Source: an uncultured Ruminococcus sp. (GTDB lineage Bacteria; Bacillota; Clostridia; Oscillospirales; Ruminococcaceae). Taken from it: 10,461 nucleotides of DNA. The stretch is from positions 1 through 10,461 of the forward strand of contig CALDFS010000229.1 in NCBI GenBank assembly GCA_937942105.1, given 5' to 3'. The notes below the pieces were generated by a model, which saw nothing but the letters and a program-made list of their open reading frames with translations, ran no database searches and had not been told where the DNA came from. Below, one piece after another: positions 1 to 5,453 of the stretch. Position 1 is the first letter of the stretch. Every line of letters begins with the position of its first letter. The position numbers were made by a program, and so were the translations under genes.

Positions 1-446
1 ATTCCGTGTTGGAACGCTCCACCTGCCTTCGCCGGAAATACGGCGCGATCATTGTCCGGAACGACGAGATCATCTCCACCGGCTACAACGGCGCGCCTAG
101 AGGCCGCCGCAACTGCTCCGACCTTGGCGTCTGCACCCGGGAGAGCCTTAAGATTCCCTCCGGGGAGCGATATGAGCTTTGCCGCAGCGTCCATGCCGAA
201 ATGAACGCGATCATAAACGCCCCGCGTGAGCGTATGCTGGGTGCAACCCTGTATTTATGCGGCAGGGAAGTCTCAACCGGCGAATACATTAAAAATTCCT
301 GCTGCTGCTCAATGTGCAAAAGGGTTATTATCAACTCGGGCATTGAAAGAGTAATTATCCGGGATGATGACGAAAATTATCGCGTGATCCCCGTGTTCGA
401 CTGGATAATCAACGATGAATCCGTAGCCGGTGAATCCGGTTACTAA
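1..446 (+). CDS. Cytidine/deoxycytidylate deaminase family protein, ComEB-like (5' partial)
   Basis: A zinc-dependent deaminase of the ComEB/dCMP deaminase type, which hydrolyses the amino group of a cytosine nucleotide; the exact substrate cannot be told from sequence. Counting from the GTG at 6, the zinc/catalytic motif HAE lies at residues 63-65 (His63 ligand, Glu65 proton shuttle). The second half of the zinc site is Cys101-Ser-Met-Cys104. Upstream are the family blocks YNGAPRG (27-33) and a Cys-rich insert around 37-59. The reading frame is open to the left edge, and the alpha-helix that normally opens these proteins is missing, so the true start lies outside the window and the GTG at 6 is an internal valine. 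Odd point: the usual PCxxC motif reads CCxxC. The C-terminus is complete. The tsaE start follows within 7 bases, suggesting co-transcription. Confidence 0.86.
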   Translation, partial: SVLERSTCLRRKYGAIIVRNDEIISTGYNGAPRGRRNCSDLGVCTRESLKIPSGERYELCRSVHAEMNAIINAPRERMLGATLYLCGREVSTGEYIKNSCCCSMCKRVIINSGIERVIIRDDDENYRVIPVFDWIINDESVAGESGY

Positions 447-452
447 TGGCTG

Positions 453-905
453 GTGAATATATTGTCAACTGAATTTATTACCCACTCCTCCGCTGAGACG
501 ATAGAAGTCGGCAAAATAATAGGTAAGATGCTTCGCGGCGGCGATATCATTGCCTTTAAGGGCGGCTTGGGGGCAGGGAAGACCACCATCACCCACGGCA
601 TAGCCCTTGGTATGGGACTTAGGGACGATGTTTCAAGCCCCACCTTTGCAATCGTCAATGAATATATAGGCGATAAAATCAGCCTTTGCCACTTTGATAT
701 GTACAGAATCAGTGCGGACGAGCTTGAATCCATCGGATTTTATGACTATCTTACCGATGATAGGGTGCTGGCGATAGAGTGGAGTGAAAATATTGCCGAA
801 GAGCTTCCCGAAGGCGTTATAACGATAGAGATACTTCGCACCGGCGAGAATGACCGCAAGATTATAGTTACTGGAGATGAAAGATTTGACGATATTGGCG
901 CTTGA
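453..905 (+). CDS. tsaE: tRNA threonylcarbamoyladenosine biosynthesis ATPase TsaE
   Basis: ATPase partner of the TsaB-TsaD complex that makes N6-threonylcarbamoyladenosine (t6A) at position 37 of ANN-decoding tRNAs in the cytoplasm. Visible hallmarks are a Walker A loop GGLGAGKTT at residues 37-45, the SPTF switch motif at 62-65, HFDMYR at 80-85, and AIEWSEN at 107-113, the C-terminal motif of the family. At 150 residues it has the usual length. The start is uncertain. GTG at 453 has no upstream Shine-Dalgarno. TTG at 462 is preceded by GGTGA (452-456) with 5-base spacing and would begin MSTEFIT, which fits family N-termini as well or better. It lies just after the deaminase and overlaps tsaB at its 3' end, so the two t6A proteins are probably translationally coupled. 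Confidence 0.93.
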   Translation: MNILSTEFITHSSAETIEVGKIIGKMLRGGDIIAFKGGLGAGKTTITHGIALGMGLRDDVSSPTFAIVNEYIGDKISLCHFDMYRISADELESIGFYDYLTDDRVLAIEWSENIAEELPEGVITIEILRTGENDRKIIVTGDERFDDIGA

Positions 906-1575
906 TACTTCGGGCAAAACAGCCTCCTGCGCCGTCCTGCGCGACGGTGTTGTGCTGGGCGAAACCTCGGTCTACACAAGGCTGACCCACTCGCAGGTGA
1001 TACTTCCGTTTGTAAAGCGGCTTTTGGGGGATGTTAACCTTGCGCTTGACGATATTGATATCATTGCCGCTGCGAACGGTCCGGGGTCGTATACCGGGCT
1101 GAGAATCGGAATTGCAATGGTAAAGGGGCTTTGCTTTGACGGAAAAAGGGGCATAGGGGATTCTACTCTTGAAGGGCTTGCAGCCAACTGCCTTGCTGCT
1201 AAGGCAAGGGTTTTTGCCGTTATGTCGGCAAGACCGGGGATAGTCTATTTCGGCGCATACGATTCGGACGGTGAACGCCTTACAGCGGTCGTTCGGGACT
1301 GCGTTACCGAGCTTGAAAAGCTCAAAGAGTATGCCGCCGACTATAGCGGTGACATAATCCTTGTGGGCGACTGCGCACAGGCTGTAAAGCAATCCATCTT
1401 TGCAGATGATTCAAGGATAAGGCTTGCACCGACTGCGGATATCCTGCAAAAAGCCTCGGGAATAGCACAGGCGGCGCTGTGGCATATCGATGAAGCTGGC
1501 ACCGCAGAGACGCTGAACGCACGGTATTTACAGATAACCAAGGCTGAAAAGGATTTATTGGAGAAAAATAAATAG
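886..1575 (+). CDS. tsaB: tRNA threonylcarbamoyladenosine biosynthesis protein TsaB
   Basis: Inactive ASKHA-fold paralogue of TsaD (old name YeaZ) that scaffolds the t6A-forming complex with TsaD and TsaE. From the chosen start the protein opens with MTILALDTS, the first strand of the fold. It then carries THSQ (about 34-37) and the signature GPGSYTGLRIG (about 65-75), and ends with the ARYLQ segment typical of the family C-terminus. Length is 229 residues, normal for TsaB. An ATG at 877 would add three residues, but its only Shine-Dalgarno, GGAG at 873-876, abuts that ATG. The same GGAG sits 9 bases before TTG 886, so I prefer TTG. The gene overlaps tsaE by 20 bases (29 if ATG is used). The rimI and tsaD genes that often follow are absent here; rpiB comes next after 23 bases. 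Confidence 0.93.
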   Translation: MTILALDTSGKTASCAVLRDGVVLGETSVYTRLTHSQVILPFVKRLLGDVNLALDDIDIIAAANGPGSYTGLRIGIAMVKGLCFDGKRGIGDSTLEGLAANCLAAKARVFAVMSARPGIVYFGAYDSDGERLTAVVRDCVTELEKLKEYAADYSGDIILVGDCAQAVKQSIFADDSRIRLAPTADILQKASGIAQAALWHIDEAGTAETLNARYLQITKAEKDLLEKNK

Positions 1576-1598
1576 ATTTTGAAAGGACGATAATTATT

Positions 1599-2042
1599 AT
1601 GAAGATAGGAATAGGAAACGACCATGCGGGAACAGATTTAAAGCTTGCAATCTGCCAGCATTTAGATGAAATCGGAGTGGAGTACATAGACTACGGCATA
1701 GCCCCCGGCGAGAAGATAGACTACCCCGACGCCGCAGAGCGCGTCTGCCGGGAGGTTGTAAAGGGCACTGTTGACAGAGCAATTTTAATCTGCGGAACCG
1801 GAATAGGCATATCCATTGCCGCTAATAAGATTAAGGGAATCCGCGCCTGCGCCTGCTCGGACAGCTTTTCGGCAAAATACACCCGCCTTCACAACGACGC
1901 CAACGCCCTCTGCCTTGGCGGACGTGTAGTGGGAGCTGGTCTTGCCTGTGAGCTTGTAGATCTATTTCTGACAACCGAATTTGAGGGCGGCAGACATCAG
2001 AGAAGGGTAGACCTTATCACAAAGTTGGAGGAAAAGGGATAA
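1599..2042 (+). CDS. rpiB: Ribose-5-phosphate isomerase B
   Basis: Interconverts ribose 5-phosphate and ribulose 5-phosphate in the non-oxidative pentose phosphate pathway; some LacAB_rpiB members act on other sugar phosphates such as allose 6-phosphate. The 147-residue length is standard. Visible residues are the N-terminal NDHAG (7-11; most homologues have SDHAG), Tyr42, the CGTGIGISIAANK loop at 65-77 with catalytic base Cys65, phosphate-binding His98-Asn-Asp100, and the Arg-rich GGRHQRRVD near 130-138. The ATG is preceded by AAAGGA (1582-1587) at 11-base spacing. It is the last gene of the deaminase-tsaE-tsaB-rpiB cluster, with a terminator 33 bases downstream. RpiB near a dCMP deaminase-like gene is a familiar clostridial arrangement. 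Confidence 0.95.
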   Translation: MKIGIGNDHAGTDLKLAICQHLDEIGVEYIDYGIAPGEKIDYPDAAERVCREVVKGTVDRAILICGTGIGISIAANKIKGIRACACSDSFSAKYTRLHNDANALCLGGRVVGAGLACELVDLFLTTEFEGGRHQRRVDLITKLEEKG

Positions 2043-2074
2043 TCCGATTCTTTTAGCTCTGCATATAAAATAGC

Positions 2075-2106
2075 AAACATCCTCTGCTTTTCGGCAGGGG
2101 ATGTTT
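2075..2106. terminator. Hairpin terminator between rpiB and the converging NUDIX gene
   Basis: Stem of 13 pairs (AAACATCCTCTGC at 2075-2087 with GCAGGGGATGTTT at 2094-2106, one G-U pair) closed by a 6-base loop. On the plus strand it is followed by TTTATG, only a short U tract. On the minus strand it is followed by GCTATTTTATA. It lies 32 bases after the rpiB stop and 29 bases beyond the NUDIX stop, so it probably terminates transcription from both sides. Confidence 0.72.
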
Positions 2107-2108
2107 TA

Positions 2109-2130
2109 TGTAAAGAATTCAGGCTTTACA
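2109..2130. repeat. Small inverted repeat next to the terminator
   Basis: TGTAAAG (2109-2115) and CTTTACA (2124-2130) form a perfect 7-bp stem with an 8-base loop, directly between the NUDIX stop and the main hairpin. There is no U tract on either side. It may act as an accessory 3'-end hairpin for the minus-strand transcript, or it may be chance. Confidence 0.35.
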
Positions 2131-2135
2131 GATTG

Positions 2136-2603
2136 TTATAATGCCGTAAACAGCGAATAAGGCATATCCTTTTCCCTGGAAATATATTCCGTCTGATTAA
2201 GCCCCGATTCGCCGCTGATAGCCGCCCTTATCAGACTTTTTGAAAGCCCGGGAACATCCTCTCGCTCAAGCGCTTCGGCGATATCCACCCATATAACCTC
2301 GCTGTTTTCGTCATTATCCGAGCGCGGAACGCCGCCAACATAGCTAACCTTAAAGCAAACGTACCAGTCATGAACGTTAAAGCGTATGCCTATTATCCTT
2401 TCGGGGGATATTTCAACACCGGTTTCCTCCATGAATTCGCGCACAATTGCCTGTTCCGGCGATTCGCCTATATTGATATATCCACCCGGGATGATAAGCT
2501 TACCGTTTCCCGAGCCGTATGTATGCCGGGCTAAAAGTACCTTTCCGTCCTTAATAAGCACGCCCGAAACGCTCTTGCCCCAATCGGTATTTTCACCGTT
2601 CAT
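2136..2603 (-). CDS. NUDIX hydrolase
   Basis: Mg2+-dependent pyrophosphohydrolase of a nucleoside diphosphate linked to another moiety; the substrate is not predictable. A full Nudix box GX5EX7REUXEEXGU runs from Gly41 to Val63 (GYINIGE...REFMEETGV), preceded by the strand GKLIIPGG. Length is 155 residues. The C-terminal 40 residues lie beyond the core fold and are not recognised. The ATG at 2603 lies inside the last codons of the upstream metallo-beta-lactamase gene (11-base overlap), with AAGG about 9 bases before it, so translation is likely coupled. It is the distal gene of a two-gene unit and shares a 3' hairpin region with rpiB. Confidence 0.9.
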   Translation of the reverse strand: MNGENTDWGKSVSGVLIKDGKVLLARHTYGSGNGKLIIPGGYINIGESPEQAIVREFMEETGVEISPERIIGIRFNVHDWYVCFKVSYVGGVPRSDNDENSEVIWVDIAEALEREDVPGLSKSLIRAAISGESGLNQTEYISREKDMPYSLFTAL

Positions 2604-3192
2604 CAGTATTTACCTTGCCTTTCTTCGTGATTTGTCCGTTGAAAAAGTATTCTTCAAGCTCTGAAATCAGTCTGTTTTTCTCGATTACAGGCGATTCACC
2701 GCGATGGCTTGGGATGAAATACTTTGTATCAAGCCGCCTCATAGCGGTAATCATCTCCCGCGTGATGTCCTTGTTGCAGTCCCGATTTGAATAGTACAGG
2801 TCGCCGATAAGGGTGTATTCCGAGTTGACGGTAAGCACCAGACTGCCCTTCGCATGAACCGAGGGGAACCGCGCTATTTCAAGCTTTATGCCATCTTCAA
2901 TGATAATCTTATCACTAACGATTATCCCTTTGCCCAGCTTTTCATATGTCTTTCTGCCAAGATAGATTTCATCGCAGTTAATTCTTGCCATGTTGGCAAT
3001 GTGGTCGGGGTGGAAGTGGGAAAGTATCACCGCCTTTTCGCCGGGAACACTTTCAATCTCTTTAAAGGACTGCTCGTTCGCGCCCACATCGTAGATGTAG
3101 GTCTTACTATCGCCCTTGATAAAGAAAACATCTGCGGAAAGAGGTTCATCAGAGGATGGTATGAAGCTGATGTATTCGCATATCGGTATCAT
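2593..3192 (-). CDS. MBL fold metallo-hydrolase
   Basis: A cytoplasmic metallo-beta-lactamase-fold hydrolase of 199 residues with no signal peptide; substrate unknown. Metal ligands are all visible: HxHxDH at His59, His61, Asp63 and His64 (SHFHPDH), then His113, Asp131 (LIGD) and His163 (IPSHRGE). This suggests a two-metal site as in glyoxalase II, lactonase and RNase-type members. The open frame reaches a GTG at 3207, but the ATG at 3192 is the better start because GGGGTGA lies just before it at correct spacing and family members begin close to this point. It has its own promoter (3228-3256) and overlaps the downstream NUDIX gene by 11 bases, so the two hydrolases are probably made in fixed ratio. 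It is too short, and lacks the needed domains, to be RNase J or Z. Confidence 0.88.
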   Translation of the reverse strand: MIPICEYISFIPSSDEPLSADVFFIKGDSKTYIYDVGANEQSFKEIESVPGEKAVILSHFHPDHIANMARINCDEIYLGRKTYEKLGKGIIVSDKIIIEDGIKLEIARFPSVHAKGSLVLTVNSEYTLIGDLYYSNRDCNKDITREMITAMRRLDTKYFIPSHRGESPVIEKNRLISELEEYFFNGQITKKGKVNTDER

Positions 3193-3227
3193 AAAATCAC
3201 CCCGCACACTATGATTATATCATCACA

Positions 3228-3256
3228 AGTATACCACATTCCGGCGATATATGCAA
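3228..3256 (-). promoter_or_regulatory. SigA-type promoter of the MBL-NUDIX unit
   Basis: Read on the minus strand: TTGCAT (3256-3251), 17 bases, TATACT (3233-3228). The predicted start of transcription is near 3221, about 30 bases before the ATG at 3192. A second AT-rich TATAAT just downstream (about 3220-3215) has no matching -35. Confidence 0.65.
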
Positions 3257-3310
3257 CAAAAAATTTGTGTGTGTTGCGGTGGCTTTCGCGGACAGCCCCA
3301 AAAAGGTCTA

Positions 3311-3964
3311 TCAAAATTCCTTCTTATTTATGATGGATACGCTGATTCTGTAAGATATCAGCACCGCCAAGGCGGCTATCACCATCACAGCCGAAACCAT
3401 GATTCCGCTGCTTATAGTCGACAGACGGCTTAATATCAGGCTAAAATCAATATTAAGCCGACGTGCAATTCCGACTGTGATAAAGCCGATAATGCCTGCT
3501 ATGCCGCCAATTCCGATAATCACATATACTCTTTTCTCACCGCCGAATTTAAGCTGAACAGGGAGCATTATTGACAAAATAATCGCTAACAGTGCTAAAT
3601 ACATCAAAGCGACAATTACCGTGTCTTTCGCTGAGAACGAGTGCTTTACCATGCTTATGGCAATCGAAGCAATCATAGCTAACAGCCATGCCGCACCACC
3701 TATAATAAATCCGAATGCATATTTCTCCAGCACATAACCCTTTCTGTTGATGGGAAGGGAAAACAAGAATGCATTTCCGTTGTCATATTCGTCATAGCTG
3801 ATGGTGTTTAAAACCGCCATAGAGCCGCAAAAGGTCATATACCCTATGATAAACGAAACACCGTCCATAAATGTTTGCATCCATACGGCAATTGCCACAA
3901 ACATCAGAAAGAAATTCCGCTGTACCTTTAACAGCTTTAAATCCTTTATCAAAAGTCCTGTCAT
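3311..3964 (-). CDS. ABC-2 type transporter permease
   Basis: Integral membrane subunit of an ABC exporter, 217 residues, with six likely membrane segments at about 17-30, 36-55, 83-107, 114-136, 146-165 and 187-209. The segment between TM2 and TM3, SYDEYDNGNAFLFSLPINRK, is typical of the ABC-2 permeases that pair with BcrA/YhcH-like ATPases (the LPINRKGYVLEKY block). The start ATG overlaps the ATPase stop codon in an ATGA, with AAGGGGG upstream, so the two are translationally coupled. Together with the ATPase and the GntR regulator it forms a regulator-ATPase-permease operon, a layout often linked to export of, or resistance to, cell-envelope-active compounds. The substrate is unknown. No convincing terminator follows. 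Confidence 0.88.
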   Translation of the reverse strand: MTGLLIKDLKLLKVQRNFFLMFVAIAVWMQTFMDGVSFIIGYMTFCGSMAVLNTISYDEYDNGNAFLFSLPINRKGYVLEKYAFGFIIGGAAWLLAMIASIAISMVKHSFSAKDTVIVALMYLALLAIILSIMLPVQLKFGGEKRVYVIIGIGGIAGIIGFITVGIARRLNIDFSLILSRLSTISSGIMVSAVMVIAALAVLISYRISVSIINKKEF

Positions 3965-4812
3965 AATTTATTCCCCCTTACCATCATGGTAATAATTTCA
4001 TCGATATTGCCCTTTTCGATAGCCGCCTTCGGGTAGTTTTCAATATAAAACTGCTTTTGATTTGTAAGACAGCTATAGCCGTATTTTTCCTCTTTTACGC
4101 GCAGAATGTACTGCTTGTCAAGCGCCTTGTATTGTTCCGGGTCAACCTTTATCAGTGCATAGTCGCTCAGAAGAACGTCAGTGTCTTCATGCATGATGAT
4201 TTTACCGTCGTGAATCATATAGACATCGTCGCACAAGGTTTCCAAATCGCCCGAAATGTGCGAGCTTATCAGGATGGAGCGATTCTCGTCCTTTTCCATA
4301 TAATCGCGCAGCATTTCGAGTATCTCCGACCTTGCCACAACATCAAGTCCCGCTGTGGGTTCATCGAGAATCAGGAGCTTGGCGTTGTGCGATATTGCCG
4401 CTAATACCTTCAGCTTTGCCTTCATGCCGGTGGAAAACTCTTTTATCTTCTTATCGCGTGGCAGGTTGAAGCTGTCTGCCTGAGCCATGAAAAACGCCTT
4501 GTCAAAATTCTTGTAAAGGCTTTCGAGCACCGGGATGATGTCATCGATCGTAAGATACCCGCTGAACCCTGAATCCGATATGACAACGCCGATATCCTGC
4601 TTATCTGAAGGTGTAATCTCGCTAATGTCCTTGCCGAATATGCTTATGCTTCCGCCATCTAATGAGATAAGCCCTAAAATCGCCTTAAAGGTCGTGCTTT
4701 TTCCTGCGCCGTTCTGACCTATCAGCCCGGTTATGCAGCCGCTTCTTATTTCCAAGGAGCAGTCCAGCGTGAAATTTTTGTAGTTCTTTTTCAAGTGTTC
4801 GGTTTTAATCAT
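3961..4812 (-). CDS. ABC transporter ATP-binding protein
   Basis: Cytoplasmic ATPase of the exporter, 283 residues. Motifs in order are Walker A GQNGAGKST (32-40), signature FSTGMKAKL (126-134), Walker B LLILDEP (146-152) with the D-loop AGLD (154-157), and the H-loop His185 (SSH). The Q-loop glutamine is not obvious: the region reads GVVISDSGFSGYLT (75-88), as in YhcH/BcrA-like exporter ATPases. About 75 residues after the nucleotide-binding core form an unrecognised C-terminal extension. The ATG is 2 bases after the regulator's stop, with a perfect GGAGG (4824-4820) at 7-base spacing lying in the end of the regulator gene. It ends in an ATGA overlap with the permease. Confidence 0.93.
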   Translation of the reverse strand: MIKTEHLKKNYKNFTLDCSLEIRSGCITGLIGQNGAGKSTTFKAILGLISLDGGSISIFGKDISEITPSDKQDIGVVISDSGFSGYLTIDDIIPVLESLYKNFDKAFFMAQADSFNLPRDKKIKEFSTGMKAKLKVLAAISHNAKLLILDEPTAGLDVVARSEILEMLRDYMEKDENRSILISSHISGDLETLCDDVYMIHDGKIIMHEDTDVLLSDYALIKVDPEQYKALDKQYILRVKEEKYGYSCLTNQKQFYIENYPKAAIEKGNIDEIITMMVRGNKL

Positions 4813-4814
4813 TG

Positions 4815-5186
4815 CTAATCCTCCAAAAGCAATTCAAAAAGGTTTTTTATATCTTCTTTGCTGATGCCGTATCGTTTGCCCTTTAGTATTGCCGCTTCCA
4901 AATCGGCTTCCAGTTCCTTTTTCTGTTCTTCGAGCAAAAGCTCGGTATTAGCAGCCGCAGCATAGCTGCCCTTTCCGTGAACAGTAACGGTAAAGCCCTC
5001 TTCTTCCAGATAATCATATGCCTTTTTGACTGTCAGGGCGCTGATTTTCAGCTCCTTTGCCAGGGTTCTGACAGATGGAAGAATATCGTTTTCCTTTAGC
5101 TCTCCCTGGCGGATAAGCGCCTTTATCTGCTCGACTATCTGCTCGTAGATGGGTGTCATCAACGAGTTGTTAATTATTATTCTCAA
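4815..5186 (-). CDS. GntR family transcriptional regulator, YtrA-like
   Basis: DNA-binding regulator, probably the repressor of its own operon with the ABC exporter. Of its 123 residues, the N-terminal winged helix-turn-helix spans about 11-76 (PIYEQI, then LPSVRTLAKEL at 36-46, SALTVKKAYDYLEEEG at 49-64, wing GKGSY). It is followed only by a short helical C-terminal part (81-123) rather than a ligand-binding FadR or UTRA domain, which defines the YtrA type. The start is TTG at 5186 (protein begins MRIIINNS, as in relatives), with a GGAAAG stretch upstream at rather long spacing. The 5' region carries a near-consensus promoter inside nested inverted repeats, consistent with autoregulation. 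Inducer unknown. Confidence 0.9.
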   Translation of the reverse strand: MRIIINNSLMTPIYEQIVEQIKALIRQGELKENDILPSVRTLAKELKISALTVKKAYDYLEEEGFTVTVHGKGSYAAAANTELLLEEQKKELEADLEAAILKGKRYGISKEDIKNLFELLLED

Positions 5187-5220
5187 TTTTTAGCTCTTTC
5201 CTTTCTATGACGTCATGTAT

Positions 5221-5267
5221 AACAGTATATCACAGTGTGTAACTGTTGTCAAGTGTTATATACTGTT
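5221..5267. promoter_or_regulatory. Nested inverted repeats, probable GntR operators
   Basis: The outer arms AACAGTATAT (5221-5230) and ATATACTGTT (5258-5267) are perfect 10-bp inverted copies, 27 bases apart. Between them ACAGT (5232-5236) and ACTGT (5242-5246) make an inner perfect repeat around GTGTA. The left outer arm covers the -10 hexamer, the inner repeat fills the spacer, and the right arm lies just upstream of the -35. This is the position expected for dimers of the regulator encoded immediately downstream to block polymerase. The repeats are seen directly; the protein assignment is inferred from position. Confidence 0.68.
5224..5252 (-). promoter_or_regulatory. SigA-type promoter of the GntR-ABC operon
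   Basis: On the minus strand: a perfect TTGACA (5252-5247), exactly 17 bases, TATACT (5229-5224). Transcription should start near 5217, about 30 bases before the TTG start codon. It is the strongest promoter-like sequence in the window and would need a repressor to be silent. Confidence 0.82.
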
Positions 5268-5380
5268 TATTCAAAATTTTTTATAGGATATCCTGCCGCC
5301 CAGAATAGCGTATCGCAAAATATTCTTTCGGAAAGCGCAATAAAACCGTTTTTAAAAGTAATTCGTACAATCCGCATCTG

Positions 5381-5391
5381 AATACAATATA
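5381..5391 (+). promoter_or_regulatory. Possible sporulation-type -10 element upstream of sigK
   Basis: AATACAATATA lies 63 bases before the sigK start. It matches the SigE -10 consensus CATACAAT, and also the SigK form CATAnnnTA, except for the first base. The -35 side (GTAATTC, about 14 bases upstream) is a poor match. Because sigK is normally switched on in the mother cell by SigE and then SigK, this is the best candidate, but the match is short. The rest of 5268-5453 holds only a 12-bp palindrome CGGAATATTCCG at 5401-5412 and no gene. Confidence 0.3.
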
Positions 5392-5453
5392 AGAGGAAAA
5401 CGGAATATTCCGCCGAAACAGGCTTTTAAGGATATTCGGGAAAGGCAGGGTAA

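Noticed and set aside
868..1392. Long open frame on the minus strand opposite tsaB.
   Set aside because: Composition and sequence look like an antisense shadow of tsaB, with no ribosome binding site and no recognisable domain. Other opposite-strand frames over queH, sigK, the deaminase and the PhoU-like gene were rejected for the same reason.
3193..3207. GTG start at 3207 for the MBL hydrolase.
   Set aside because: The GGGGTGA that would serve the ATG at 3192 lies inside this stretch, and the ATG start matches usual family N-termini.
3275..3305. Possible terminator hairpin (GGCT/AGCC) after the ABC permease.
   Set aside because: Only 4 pairs with a 9-base loop, and the U run on the minus strand lies about 15 bases away rather than adjacent.
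5285..5294. AGGATATCCT, a 10-bp palindrome.
   Set aside because: Short, isolated and not positioned relative to any promoter; expected by chance in AT-rich intergenic DNA.
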